13,408 bases of DNA from JALGWN01 sp964598025 (GTDB lineage Bacteria > Arandabacterota > Arandabacteria > Arandabacterales > Arandabacteraceae): the NCBI GenBank assembly GCA_964598025.1, contig CAZRAU010000088.1, forward strand, positions 1 to 13,408, given 5' to 3'. This document shows positions 1 to 7,177 of this stretch, one piece after another. The position numbers and the translations under genes are program-made. Within the stretch, counting starts at the first letter, position 1. Each line of letters opens with the position of its first letter. Below the pieces are notes generated by a model. It was not told the DNA's origin and ran no database searches. It was given only the letters and a program-made list of their open reading frames with translations.

Positions 1-261
1 CGAAGAGATCTCTCCATATGCGGTGATCATGATCACGATCGTCTGTTTCTCGATCTCTTTGACCCTCTTCAGAACTTCCAGGCCGTTCATGCCCGGCAGT
101 TTGAGGTCGAGGATTACGGCATCGGGCTGATCCTCCGCGAAGAGATCCAGGGCCCTTTCCCCGCTTGGCGCCGGAGTCACTATGTGCCCCTCGTCTTCAA
201 GGGCCCGCGTTACGAAGTGTCTGATGGTATCCTGATCGTCAACCACCAATATCCGTGCCAT
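1..261 (-). CDS. Response regulator receiver domain (partial, C-terminus beyond window edge)
   Basis: This is the first 87 residues of a response regulator; the rest lies beyond base 1. It receives a phosphoryl group from the histidine kinase encoded just upstream. The acidic pocket is D8/D9 (motif VVDD), the predicted phospho-acceptor is D52 in the motif ILDLKLPGMNG, and the switch threonine is T80 in MITAYGE. The MITAYGE form is common in NtrC/AtoC-type sigma-54 activators, but the output domain is not visible, so a stand-alone CheY-like protein is also possible. The ATG lies 2 nt after the kinase stop codon, and its GGGAGG ribosome binding site lies within the last kinase codons, which implies translational coupling. 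The receiver assignment is secure; the output type is inference. Confidence 0.93.
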   Translation of the reverse strand, partial: MARILVVDDQDTIRHFVTRALEDEGHIVTPAPSGERALDLFAEDQPDAVILDLKLPGMNGLEVLKRVKEIEKQTIVIMITAYGEISS

Positions 262-263
262 TC

Positions 264-1832
264 CTACCTCCCGGTGGGAAGCTCGATCACAAAGGAGGTT
301 CCGCCCCCTTCAGGGGTTTCCACCCTGATGCTTCCCCCATGTTCGTCCACGATTCTCTGGCTTATGCAGAGCCCGAGTCCTGAACCTCTGTCTTTGGTGC
401 TATAGAACGGTTCGAAGATGCTCTCCCTCTCTTCAAGGCTTATTCCCGCCCCCTGGTCGGTCACGCGGATGCCGACCCTGCAGTCTTCAACAAACGTCTC
501 TATTCGTAGATGCCCTCCCTCCGGGCTGGCTTCGATCGCATTCTTGATGATGTTGATGAGGACCTGCTGAAGGCGGTCGGGATCCGCTTCGAATTCCGGC
601 ACGGCCTTGTCGAGGCCCTGTGATACCGTTAGACGCTTCCTGGTGACATCCTCGCTCATTGAGATAAGGCTTCTCCCGACTATGTCGTTCAGGCGGACCT
701 GCATCAGGGCCAGCTGCGGTGGTTTCGCCGCCTTGTAGAGGTCGTCCACTATCCGGTTGAGCCGGTTTATCTCGCTGAGGATGAACTCCACCGTCTCGTC
801 CTCCTTGATCCCGGGCTGTATCTTCTTGGCAAGGTATTGAACCCCGGCAGCTATCCCTGTGAGTGGATTCTTGATCTCATGGGCGATACTCGATATGAAG
901 CGGCTCAAGAGCTTGAGTCGCTCCCTACGGTTCCGAATCTGGGAGGCGAAGTCGCGTTTCTTGACCACGACCATGTGACTCGGATCGGTCCCCGGCGCCA
1001 TGATGGGGTACGCTGCAATCTTGAGGTCTTCCATCTCGGGTATTGTGAGGTCGTTGGCTCTCGCCATCCCGCCGCTTGCCTCCGTGTCGAGGGATGCCAA
1101 TTCCTGCCGAAGTCGCTCCATTGAGTCGGCTTCGATTCCATCGAAGCCGTTCCCATCCTTCTCGACCAGTCTCCCACTATCATCTGCAAGGCCAACAGAA
1201 TAGCCTTCTTCCCTAAGAAGACTTCTAAGTATGCCAAGGACTTTCCGGTCCCTCTGCCGACCCTTCAGGGCCAGCGAGAAGCCTATTAGCCCGGTTGAGA
1301 GCATGGTCTTCAGTGGCAGGACAGTCTCCCCATCGGTTCCAGGGTCCTCCGCGGCAAACACGAAACGGCCGCTACAGTGCTTCTTGACCTCAGTGGCGGT
1401 CTCGGCAAGCGGCATGCTCGATATGGGAACGAAGACGTAGGCGACTACCGAATCCATAGGGATGAGATCGCACCAGGTTCCATCCTCCGGGAACACCTCC
1501 GCTTTCGAGAATACCCTGGCCTGGCCGACGACCGGGCCGGCCCGGTTTATGAGGCCCGCGATCGGGCCGTCGCCCTCCAGCTTGGGCACCGTGAGTTCGG
1601 ATACGAGCCCATCGCTCCCGGCGGCCCGGATCCTGGCTGACTGCCCGGACGGATCAACCTCGATAAGAGCTAGAAGACTTATATCCAGACGCTTCGCCAG
1701 GTAGAGGAGATATGGGGAAATGTCAGGCGAGCCGCGGTCCTCTGATGCAAAAAACTCCGCAAACCACGTTTCATGATCCTTCCTGGCGTCCTTAGTCTTG
1801 ATGAGGCCCTTGATGCCCGGGATAGAAAGCAT
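264..1832 (-). CDS. Soluble sensor histidine kinase (NtrB-like HisKA/HATPase)
   Basis: This 522-residue kinase should autophosphorylate and pass phosphate to the adjacent receiver protein. Residues about 35-190 look like a divergent GAF-type sensor region and about 200-295 like a PAS-like segment, both only by overall character. The HisKA H-box is at 314-324 (SSIAHEIKNPL, phospho-acceptor H318). The ATPase has an N-box with N427/N431, a G1 box DQGAGI at 459-464, an F-box FEPFYSTK at 473-480 and a G2 box GSGLGL at 483-488. I see no strong transmembrane segment, so a cytoplasmic signal is likely, as for NtrB-like enzymes. The ATG at 1832 has GGGAG only 3 nt upstream. A better AAGGAGG lies at 1870-1876, 10 nt before an in-frame CTG, so the true start may be 9 codons earlier. 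The input signal is unknown. Confidence 0.95.
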   Translation of the reverse strand: MLSIPGIKGLIKTKDARKDHETWFAEFFASEDRGSPDISPYLLYLAKRLDISLLALIEVDPSGQSARIRAAGSDGLVSELTVPKLEGDGPIAGLINRAGPVVGQARVFSKAEVFPEDGTWCDLIPMDSVVAYVFVPISSMPLAETATEVKKHCSGRFVFAAEDPGTDGETVLPLKTMLSTGLIGFSLALKGRQRDRKVLGILRSLLREEGYSVGLADDSGRLVEKDGNGFDGIEADSMERLRQELASLDTEASGGMARANDLTIPEMEDLKIAAYPIMAPGTDPSHMVVVKKRDFASQIRNRRERLKLLSRFISSIAHEIKNPLTGIAAGVQYLAKKIQPGIKEDETVEFILSEINRLNRIVDDLYKAAKPPQLALMQVRLNDIVGRSLISMSEDVTRKRLTVSQGLDKAVPEFEADPDRLQQVLINIIKNAIEASPEGGHLRIETFVEDCRVGIRVTDQGAGISLEERESIFEPFYSTKDRGSGLGLCISQRIVDEHGGSIRVETPEGGGTSFVIELPTGR

Positions 1833-2015
1833 GGTCTCCCTTTCAGTGCATATGCGCAGATGTCCCTAACCTCCTTATATTTCGGCAGGTTCCGCTGTCT
1901 GCTTTAGAAAGGGGTCAGGTGTGGAGAACTCTGTCCGGAAAGGGATCAAGTCAACGCCAAGGCAAGTCTCTGCACGCTGCGCGGACTTGGGATATTCGTG
2001 GTACTGCGGGAGGCG
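1833..2015. other. Intergenic gap with GGGTCAGG-type motif and strong isolated Shine-Dalgarno
   Basis: This 183-nt gap separates the epimerase from the kinase on the same strand and is the largest break in this half of the window. It may hold the kinase promoter, but I could not find a convincing -35/-10 pair. Bases 1907-1920 read GAAAGGGGTCAGGT, a motif resembling short sequences often seen near REP-associated or IS200-like tyrosine transposases. No inverted partner is visible here, so it is at best a remnant. AAGGAGG on the minus strand at 1870-1876 is a very good ribosome binding site that is too far (37 nt) from the assigned ATG. I see no clear intrinsic terminator after the epimerase. 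Confidence 0.4.
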
Positions 2016-2963
2016 TCAGCGCTGTGCCCCGAGCCGGTCCTTAAACCATGCCACGGTGCGCTGAAGGCCTTCTTCGAAGGAGACCTCGGGCCTGAAACCC
2101 AGGAGGTTTGATGCCCGGGATATGTCGCCTAAGGAGTGTTTGATATCGCCTGTGCGCGGCTTGGCATAGGTCGGGTCGATGTCCGATCCCGTGAGTCGCT
2201 TGAGGTTCTCGGCAAGCTCATTGAGCGTGTACTGGGTGCCGCAGGCCACGTTTATGGTTTTCCCGTCGGCCTTGTCGGACTTGATCGCCAGGAGGTTGGC
2301 CTGGACCGCATTGTCTATGTAGGTGAAGTCTCTTGACTGCTCGCCGTCGCCGAAGACCATCGGGCTCTCACCCCCGAGGAGCCGGGTTATGAAGATAGGC
2401 ACGACCGCGGCGTATTGGGAAAGAGGATCCTGATACGGACCGAATATGTTGAAGTACCTGAGACTCACGGTGGGAAGCCCGTAGACCTCATAGAAGACAC
2501 GGCAGTACATCTCCCCCGCCAGCTTGGAAACCCCATAAGGAGACAAGGGCCATGGTGTCATGTCCTCATGCTTGGGAAGTTCGGGACTGTCGCCATAGGC
2601 CGAGGACGATGCCGCAAATACGAATCTCTTGGCATTCACATCCCTCGCCACAAGCAGACAGTTCAGGGTGCCGTCCACGTTGACCTCATTCGTCCGGACG
2701 GGATCCTCGATGGACCTCGGGACCGACACCACCGCCGCGTGGTGAAAGACATAGTCGATCCCCTCCATCGCTTCTTTGACCTTTTCGATATCGCATATGT
2801 CTCCGACCACGAGTCTCACACGGTCCTTGATGTCTTCCAGGTTTTCCCGCTTCCCTGTAGAGAGGTCGTCAAGCACGACGACCTCGTCGCCAAGGGACAG
2901 GAGTTTCCTGGCCAGATTCGAACCTATGAAACCTGCTCCGCCCGTAATGAGATATCTTGCCAT
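2016..2963 (-). CDS. NAD-dependent UDP-sugar 4-epimerase (extended SDR)
   Basis: This 315-residue extended short-chain dehydrogenase/reductase probably inverts C4 of a UDP-sugar (UDP-Glc/Gal or UDP-GlcNAc/GalNAc type) in the cytoplasm. The Rossmann NAD motif GGAGFIGS is at 8-15, followed by an acidic pair D32/D33 that favours NAD over NADP. The catalytic S119-S121 run and Y143-xxx-K147 (YGVSK) are intact. The segments NIFGPYQDPLSQYAAVVP (172-189) and FGDGEQSRDFTYIDNA (204-219) are typical of the WbpP/Gne-like epimerases. Its ATG follows the dehydrogenase stop by 8 nt, so the two are co-transcribed and probably act on linked UDP-sugar pools. No strong ribosome binding site is seen, only AAGGA about 15 nt upstream. 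Exact substrate is inference; UDP-glucuronate epimerase is an alternative. Confidence 0.93.
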   Translation of the reverse strand: MARYLITGGAGFIGSNLARKLLSLGDEVVVLDDLSTGKRENLEDIKDRVRLVVGDICDIEKVKEAMEGIDYVFHHAAVVSVPRSIEDPVRTNEVNVDGTLNCLLVARDVNAKRFVFAASSSAYGDSPELPKHEDMTPWPLSPYGVSKLAGEMYCRVFYEVYGLPTVSLRYFNIFGPYQDPLSQYAAVVPIFITRLLGGESPMVFGDGEQSRDFTYIDNAVQANLLAIKSDKADGKTINVACGTQYTLNELAENLKRLTGSDIDPTYAKPRTGDIKHSLGDISRASNLLGFRPEVSFEEGLQRTVAWFKDRLGAQR

Positions 2964-2971
2964 CTGCGAAT

Positions 2972-4297
2972 CTAGATCCTTCTGATTTTGGTGGAGTCAA
3001 AGTCCTTTAGGGCGTTGCGGGTATCCACAATCGCCCGGGAGTTCTTCACGATCATGTCGTAATCGAACGCAGAGTGATCCGTTACAATGACGACGCAGTC
3101 ATAGTACTTCATCCTGCGGGCCTCGAGCGGGACGCCCTTCATCCTGATGCCGTCGACCGCTATCACGTCGACATGGGGATCGGAATAATCGACCCGGCTG
3201 CCCTTCTCCTTGAGGAGTCTTATCACGTCGATGGCCGGCGATTCGCGGGTGTCGTCCACATCACGCTTGTAGGCCGCGCCCAGGATGAGTATCTTCGATC
3301 CGTTCAGACTCTTCCGAAAGTCGTTGAGTGCATCATTCACCTTGGAAACCACATAATCGGGCATGCTGGAGTTCACCTGACCGGCCAGCTCTATGAAGCG
3401 CGGCTCGAAGCCGGCCATCTTGGCCTTCCAGGAAAGATAGAAAGGATCGATGGGGATGCAGTGACCTCCAAGGCCGGGCCCGGGATAGAACTTGAGAAAC
3501 CCGAAGGGTTTGGTTGCAGCCGCCTCGATAACCTGCCAGACATCTATCTTCATCTTGTCGCACATGAGACACATCTCGTTCACCAAGCCGATGTTCACGC
3601 TCCGGAAGGTATTCTCGAGGAGCTTCACCATCTCCGCCACGGTCGGGGATGATACGGGCACGACGTGTTCCATGGTAATCCCATAGAGATCGCAGGCCAC
3701 CTTGGTGCAATCAGCCGTGACCCCGCCCACGACTTTGGGGATATTGGTGGTCTTGAACCGTGGATTCCCGGGGTCCACCCTCTCGGGCGAGAAGGCAAGG
3801 AAGAGATCCCTGCCCACCTTGAGCCCTGTGCTTTCAAGCCGAGGCAGCATCACCTCTTCGGTTGTGCCGGGATAGGTCGTGCTCTCGAGGATCACCAGCT
3901 GCCCGGGCTTCAGATGTTTGACTATCTGTTCGACCGCGTCGATCACGAATGAGATGTCCGGATCCTTGGTCTTCCTCAGGGGCGTCGGTACGCATATGTC
4001 GATGGCGTCCGAGTCGCGCAGCACCGCGAAGTCGGTCGTGGCGACCAGGCGGCGATTGCGCGTCACCGTCCTCAGGTCCCGGTGGCTCACATCCTGCACG
4101 TAGGACCTGCCCTTGTTTACCATCTCCACTTTCTTTGAGTTCACATCTATGCCGTAGACACTCAGCCCGGACTTGGCCATCTCCACCGCAAGAGGAAGTC
4201 CCACATACCCCAGTCCGATGACCGCAAGGGTGGCGTCGCGTTTGCGTATCTTTCTTCTTAGGCTGTTGAAAACGGCTTTTTCTTTCCGCTTACCCAT
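2972..4297 (-). CDS. UDP-N-acetylglucosamine 6-dehydrogenase (WbpA-like)
   Basis: This 441-residue nucleotide-sugar dehydrogenase should oxidise C6 of a UDP-HexNAc to the uronic acid with two NAD, supplying precursors for surface polysaccharide. The NAD motif GLGYVGLPLA is at 28-37. ESTTYPGTT (138-146) and AFSPERVDPGNPRF (168-181) are conserved in the WbpA/WecC group. The catalytic cysteine is C280 in GPGLGGHCIPIDPFYLSW. The C-terminal UDP-binding domain has GAAYKRDVDDTRESPA (340-355). Length and the N-terminal lead NSLRRKIRKRDATLAVIG fit WbpA-like enzymes. The ATG is preceded by AAGGA at a good distance and lies inside the end of the upstream cyclase gene (40-nt overlap). Family is certain; UDP-GlcNAc rather than UDP-ManNAc or UDP-Glc is inferred from resemblance. 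Confidence 0.95.
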   Translation of the reverse strand: MGKRKEKAVFNSLRRKIRKRDATLAVIGLGYVGLPLAVEMAKSGLSVYGIDVNSKKVEMVNKGRSYVQDVSHRDLRTVTRNRRLVATTDFAVLRDSDAIDICVPTPLRKTKDPDISFVIDAVEQIVKHLKPGQLVILESTTYPGTTEEVMLPRLESTGLKVGRDLFLAFSPERVDPGNPRFKTTNIPKVVGGVTADCTKVACDLYGITMEHVVPVSSPTVAEMVKLLENTFRSVNIGLVNEMCLMCDKMKIDVWQVIEAAATKPFGFLKFYPGPGLGGHCIPIDPFYLSWKAKMAGFEPRFIELAGQVNSSMPDYVVSKVNDALNDFRKSLNGSKILILGAAYKRDVDDTRESPAIDVIRLLKEKGSRVDYSDPHVDVIAVDGIRMKGVPLEARRMKYYDCVVIVTDHSAFDYDMIVKNSRAIVDTRNALKDFDSTKIRRI

Positions 4298-5325
4298 ACC
4301 TGGTTCCTTCCATGCCTCTTGGCCTTGTACAGGGCCTTGTCTGAACTAGATATCAATTCCGCTACGGTACCGCCGTCCTCCGGAAAAGACGCTATTCCCA
4401 TGCTCGCCGTGATATTACCCGTTATCTTCTCACCCGGGAAGCCATGCTTGTCGATGGCGGCCCGGATACGCTCGGCTGCAAGAGCCGCACCTTTCCTCGG
4501 CGTCCTGGGCAGCACCACCACGAATTCATCGCCCCCGTACTTGCAGAGCATGTCTATTGATCTTAACTTCTGAGACACTATTTGGGCAACACTTCTTATT
4601 ACGGCGCTGCCTCTCAGGTGCCCGTGTGTGTCGTTATACTCTTTGAGTCCATCCACATCCAGCATGATTATCGAGAACTGCTCCCGGAAGCGATCCGCAC
4701 GCCCGATCTCTTTCCTCAGGGTATCCACGAGGAACCTATAGTTATAGGCGCCGGTAAGCCCGTCGGTTATGGATAGCGTCTGGGTGCGCTCGAATTCGCG
4801 CGCGTTCCTTATGGCGATCCCCGCCTGGCGCGCCAGCAGTTCGAAAAGCCCCATCTCCTGCTCGTCGGGGACCTTGTCCCCGGATGTGACGACGCCGATC
4901 ATACCGATTCTTCGCCTTCGGTAGTGAAGGCCCGCCACGATGATGGCGGGTCTGGCGGGCATCCCGGCCAGGCCGGACAGCCGCTCCGCCTGTCTGGCGG
5001 TGCCGATCCCCGTGAGTCTTCTGGCCTTCGGGTCCTGGTAGACCTTGTCCACAAGACCGGCCATGCGGACAGGTCCCTCTCTGACCGCCGCCCGGCTGTT
5101 CGGCCGGGGCGGTGAATAGGACACCCTGGTGTAAGCGTGTTTCATCTCGAGAATCGCAAAAGACGCCTTGCCCGAAAGGATATCCGAGGCGCAGGACAGT
5201 ATCGGAGTCACGATTCTCGAGATTGAAGCCCCGGTCGTTATCAGGCCGGTGACCTCGATAAAGGTGGAGAAAACAAGGTCAAGCTTGCGGGGGAGCAGCC
5301 TTTGGGCCTTCTTGCTTTTTGCCAT
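4258..5325 (-). CDS. GAF-GGDEF diguanylate cyclase
   Basis: This 355-residue protein likely makes cyclic di-GMP from two GTP. Residues about 15-175 form a GAF-like sensor region; about 185-345 form the GGDEF domain. The active-site loop GGDEF is at 264-268 within KYGGDEFVVVLPRT, and the metal ligand D223 sits in MLDVDGLKEYND. An RxxD inhibitory I-site (R255-SI-D258) lies five residues before GGDEF, as in PleD, so product inhibition is expected. One departure is HGHLRGS where GHxxGD is usual. No transmembrane helix is evident, so the sensor is probably cytoplasmic, unless it works with the small membrane protein encoded 15 nt upstream. Its 3' end overlaps the UDP-GlcNAc dehydrogenase gene by 40 nt, linking c-di-GMP output to polysaccharide supply. 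The ATG has only AGGGG about 16 nt upstream. Confidence 0.95.
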   Translation of the reverse strand: MAKSKKAQRLLPRKLDLVFSTFIEVTGLITTGASISRIVTPILSCASDILSGKASFAILEMKHAYTRVSYSPPRPNSRAAVREGPVRMAGLVDKVYQDPKARRLTGIGTARQAERLSGLAGMPARPAIIVAGLHYRRRRIGMIGVVTSGDKVPDEQEMGLFELLARQAGIAIRNAREFERTQTLSITDGLTGAYNYRFLVDTLRKEIGRADRFREQFSIIMLDVDGLKEYNDTHGHLRGSAVIRSVAQIVSQKLRSIDMLCKYGGDEFVVVLPRTPRKGAALAAERIRAAIDKHGFPGEKITGNITASMGIASFPEDGGTVAELISSSDKALYKAKRHGRNQVWVSGKKKPFSTA

Positions 5326-5340
5326 AGCCGGTGTGGACCC

Positions 5341-5562
5341 CTAACCTGTATTCCTCAACGCCGACAAGATCAGCTTCAGGCCACGGTACGTAACCCAGCA
5401 TATCCCCCCTATTACTGCTATCGGAAAAATACGGACACTCTTGACCGAAATACCGGCATCGGGGAAGACCTGGTAGAACTTCCACAGAAGCACCCCGAGC
5501 AGCACGCCAACGGTCAGGAGAATCGCGCCACGGGTGAGATCTACAATCCTTCTAGGCTCCAT
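5341..5562 (-). CDS. Small two-helix membrane protein, unknown function
   Basis: I do not recognise the family. The 73-residue product begins MEPRRIVDLTRG and has two hydrophobic segments: about 12-29 (GAILLTVGVLLGVLLWKF) and about 44-65 (around IFPIAVIGGICWV). A positively charged N-terminus and a short loop between them suggest both ends are cytoplasmic. The frame remains open upstream through the tRNA-Arg gene, but the ATG at 5562 is the sensible start: it comes after the tRNA 3' end and has GAGGG about 5 nt upstream. It sits 17 nt after tRNA-Arg and 15 nt before the diguanylate cyclase, so it is probably co-transcribed. It could help localise or regulate the cyclase, which is inference from position only. 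Confidence 0.72.
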   Translation of the reverse strand: MEPRRIVDLTRGAILLTVGVLLGVLLWKFYQVFPDAGISVKSVRIFPIAVIGGICWVTYRGLKLILSALRNTG

Positions 5563-5579
5563 CCGTCCCTCAATGAATC

Positions 5580-5657
5580 TGGTGCCCCCGGCAAGACTCG
5601 AACTTGCGGCACACGGTTTAGGAAACCGTTGCTCTATCCAAACTGAGCTACGGGGGC
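5580..5657 (-). tRNA. tRNA-Arg (anticodon CCT)
   Basis: The minus strand folds into a full cloverleaf. The acceptor stem GCCCCCG/CGGGGGC is perfect, the D-arm is GCTC/GAGC, the anticodon arm is ACGGT/ACCGT with loop TTCCTAA, and the T-arm is GCAAG/CTTGC with TTCGAGT. The anticodon CCT reads AGG. The gene body is 75 nt with discriminator A, and the CCA end is encoded (5582-5580). It begins 6 nt after the apt stop and ends 17 nt before the small membrane protein start, so it is probably cut from a polycistronic mRNA by RNase P and 3' nucleases. Confidence 0.97.
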
Positions 5658-5663
5658 ACCCCC

Positions 5664-6185
5664 TCATTCATAAGTTATGACAGAAAACACGTCGTACTTG
5701 TCAAGCAATTTCCTGCCGTTAAGGCCGAGGAGCTCGACCAGAAAGACAATGCTCAGGATCTTTCCGCCCAGCCTCTCGACGAGCTGAGCGGTGGCCCTGG
5801 CCGTGCCTCCGGTCGCCAGAAGATCATCGACGATGAGCACACGGTCCCCCACGTCCAGGGCATCCTTGTGTATTTCCACACTCGCCGTTCCGTATTCCAG
5901 CGTGTAATCTTCCTTCTCAGTGGCATGAGGGAGTTTCCCGGGCTTTCGGACCGGAACGACGGCGCACCCCAGCAGGTATCCCATGGCGCCGCCCAGGAGG
6001 AACCCCCTGGCCTCGACGCACACTATCTTGTCGACCTTCTTGTCCTTGTATGGGGCGATCATCGCATCCACGGCCGTGCGGAATCCATCTGCATCCTTGA
6101 GCAGGGTCGTGATGTCTCTGAAGAGAATACCCTCCTTGGGGAAATCGGGAATGCTGCGAATCAGCCGTTTGAGGTGTTCCTCCAA
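5664..6185 (-). CDS. apt: Adenine phosphoribosyltransferase
   Basis: This 173-residue enzyme converts adenine and PRPP to AMP plus pyrophosphate in purine salvage. Signature elements are IPDFPKEGILFRDITTLL (12-29), EARGFLLGGA (58-67), the flexible-loop region RKPGKLPHATEKEDYTLEYG (80-99) and the PRPP-binding loop VLIVDDLLATGGTA (116-129). Length is normal for bacterial Apt. The start codon is TTG, supported by AGGAGG ending 7 nt upstream within AAAGGAGGAGCAAAG. It lies 33 nt after acylphosphatase and 6 nt before tRNA-Arg in the long minus-strand operon. All key motifs are present, and I have little doubt about the assignment. Confidence 0.97.
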   Translation of the reverse strand: MEEHLKRLIRSIPDFPKEGILFRDITTLLKDADGFRTAVDAMIAPYKDKKVDKIVCVEARGFLLGGAMGYLLGCAVVPVRKPGKLPHATEKEDYTLEYGTASVEIHKDALDVGDRVLIVDDLLATGGTARATAQLVERLGGKILSIVFLVELLGLNGRKLLDKYDVFSVITYE

Positions 6186-6218
6186 CTTTGCTCCTCCTTT
6201 CCCGCGGGCCGCCTGCGC

Positions 6219-6500
6219 TCAGAACGCATAATCGAATCCGCTGAAGTCCTTCCTGGGCTCCTCCCACCGGATATCGAGCCCGTCCACGCTGGCATACCTG
6301 GGGCCGATCCTGAGTTCCCTGATGAGGATCTCCACCACACCTCTCTCCCCCTCCGCCACGACCTCTACGGTACCATCACTCCTGTTGCTCACCCGCCCGT
6401 CCAGGCCCAGAGAGGTCGCCGTGTTTCTGACGAAGTACCTGAACCCGACTCCCTGTACGGTCCCTTTCACGCGTATCCGGGCTCTTACCAGTTCCGCCAT
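6219..6500 (-). CDS. acyP: Acylphosphatase
   Basis: This 93-residue protein hydrolyses acyl phosphates such as carbamoyl phosphate or 1,3-bisphosphoglycerate; its physiological substrate in bacteria is usually unclear. The phosphate-binding motif GTVQGVGFRYF (13-23) contains catalytic R21, and N39 in GRVSNRSDGTVEVVAEG (35-51) is the second catalytic residue. Length is typical. The ATG is 9 nt after the stop of the LOG-like gene and has only a weak ribosome binding site (TAGG), so it may depend on translational coupling. Position between a nucleotide-binding protein and apt gives no obvious pathway link. Confidence 0.96.
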   Translation of the reverse strand: MAELVRARIRVKGTVQGVGFRYFVRNTATSLGLDGRVSNRSDGTVEVVAEGERGVVEILIRELRIGPRYASVDGLDIRWEEPRKDFSGFDYAF

Positions 6501-6509
6501 GGCGCAAGC

Positions 6510-6956
6510 CTATCCACTAAGGGCCTTCTCGACGGCCTCCTCGGGACTCTTCGCCGGGATGATCGCGGGGTCGCACTCCCACGATTTTAGGGCTATGACC
6601 TTCTTGCCCAGGCCGAGGCTGAACCCGATCTCAGAGAGGGTCCCATAGCGTCCCCCGACGGCTATGAGCGTATCGGCCGTGTGGGCGATGATGGCATTTC
6701 TTGCATACCCCATGTTCGTGGCTATGCCGATATCGATATGCGGGTTGGCATCGGTCCTCGCCGGGCCCGGCAGTATGCCAATTGTGATACCTCCCTCGGT
6801 CTTGGCTCCCCGTGAAGCCGCCTCCATCACTCCACCCAACCCTCCGCATACGAGTATGCAGCCGGCCCGGGCTATGAGCCGGCCCACCTTCTCGGCCAAA
6901 AGCAGTATATCCGGCGGAGCCTCAGAGCCACCGATCACACCGATAATCCTGGTCAT
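6510..6956 (-). CDS. TIGR00725-type LOG/SLOG Rossmann-fold protein
   Basis: This 148-residue protein belongs to the lysine-decarboxylase-like (LOG/SLOG) nucleotide-binding superfamily, short TIGR00725-type branch. The hallmark motifs are GGLGGVMEAASRGAK (38-52) and VGGRYGTLSEI (100-110, the counterpart of PGGxGTxxE), with a conserved YARNAI at 84-89. True LOG enzymes release cytokinin-type bases from nucleoside monophosphates, but the activity of this branch is not firmly established, and Q/R variation in the second motif argues against copying the LOG label. It is the first gene of the operon, with a promoter about 30 nt upstream and GGGAGGG just before the ATG. A role in nucleotide housekeeping would fit the nearby apt, as inference. 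Confidence 0.88.
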   Translation of the reverse strand: MTRIIGVIGGSEAPPDILLLAEKVGRLIARAGCILVCGGLGGVMEAASRGAKTEGGITIGILPGPARTDANPHIDIGIATNMGYARNAIIAHTADTLIAVGGRYGTLSEIGFSLGLGKKVIALKSWECDPAIIPAKSPEEAVEKALSG

Positions 6957-6987
6957 AACCCTCCCATATCGCTATTCAACCTCAAGC

Positions 6988-7016
6988 ATTCTATTAGCTT
7001 GGCATTACAAAATCAA
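6988..7016 (-). promoter_or_regulatory. Sigma-70-type promoter for the LOG-acyP-apt operon
   Basis: On the minus strand TTGATT (7016-7011) is followed after exactly 17 nt by TAGAAT (6993-6988), 4/6 and 5/6 matches to the housekeeping consensus. Transcription would start near 6981, giving a leader of about 25 nt with GGGAGGG just ahead of the ATG at 6956. It sits in an AT-richer pocket beside a GC-rich block, which strengthens the call. Confidence 0.7.
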
Positions 7017-7177
7017 CTGAAACGATTATGCCGCCTCGGCCTGCTTCGCCTATTTCGTAGCGCCGCGACTCCTATGGTGACGGACCGTCCTGCGTAGCGG
7101 CGGGGTTCCATCCCCGACGTCGGTCGGCTCTCTGCGCCCGACGGTCTTGCTGCGCTCTGCGCCCGACGGGGCCGTGG
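7017..7177. other. GC-rich structured intergenic block, unassigned
   Basis: This is part of a 344-nt gap between divergent genes and contains no convincing gene. It holds several short perfect palindromes: GACGGaCCGTC at 7079-7089, CCGACGTCGG at 7114-7123, and a GCGC-TCT-GCGC hairpin near 7152-7162. Two similar pieces, TCGTAGCGCCGCG and TGCGTAGCGGCGG, lie about 36 nt apart. It is more GC-rich than the promoter pocket beside it. It could be a dispersed intergenic repeat, a regulator binding region or a structured RNA leader; nothing here decides between these. Confidence 0.4.
7130..7169. repeat. 15-bp direct repeat, 25-nt period
   Basis: CTCTGCGCCCGACGG occurs exactly at 7130-7144 and again at 7155-7169. 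The matches stop at both flanks. The second copy ends 8 nt upstream of the predicted -35 box at 7178. Two identical sites at a period of 25 nt just upstream of a promoter could be tandem operators or slippage products. Confidence 0.75.

Noticed and set aside
1907..1920. Mobile element remnant at GAAAGGGGTCAGGT
   Set aside because: No inverted partner, target duplication or transposase fragment is visible; kept only as a motif note.
5563..5667. N-terminal extension of the small membrane protein through tRNA-Arg
   Set aside because: The open frame continues upstream, but these codons are the tRNA gene itself; the ATG at 5562 has a proper ribosome binding site.
6510..6956. Naming this gene as a cytokinin-producing LOG enzyme
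   Set aside because: It is the short TIGR00725-type branch and has GGRYGT in place of the PGGxGT motif, so the LOG activity should not be transferred.
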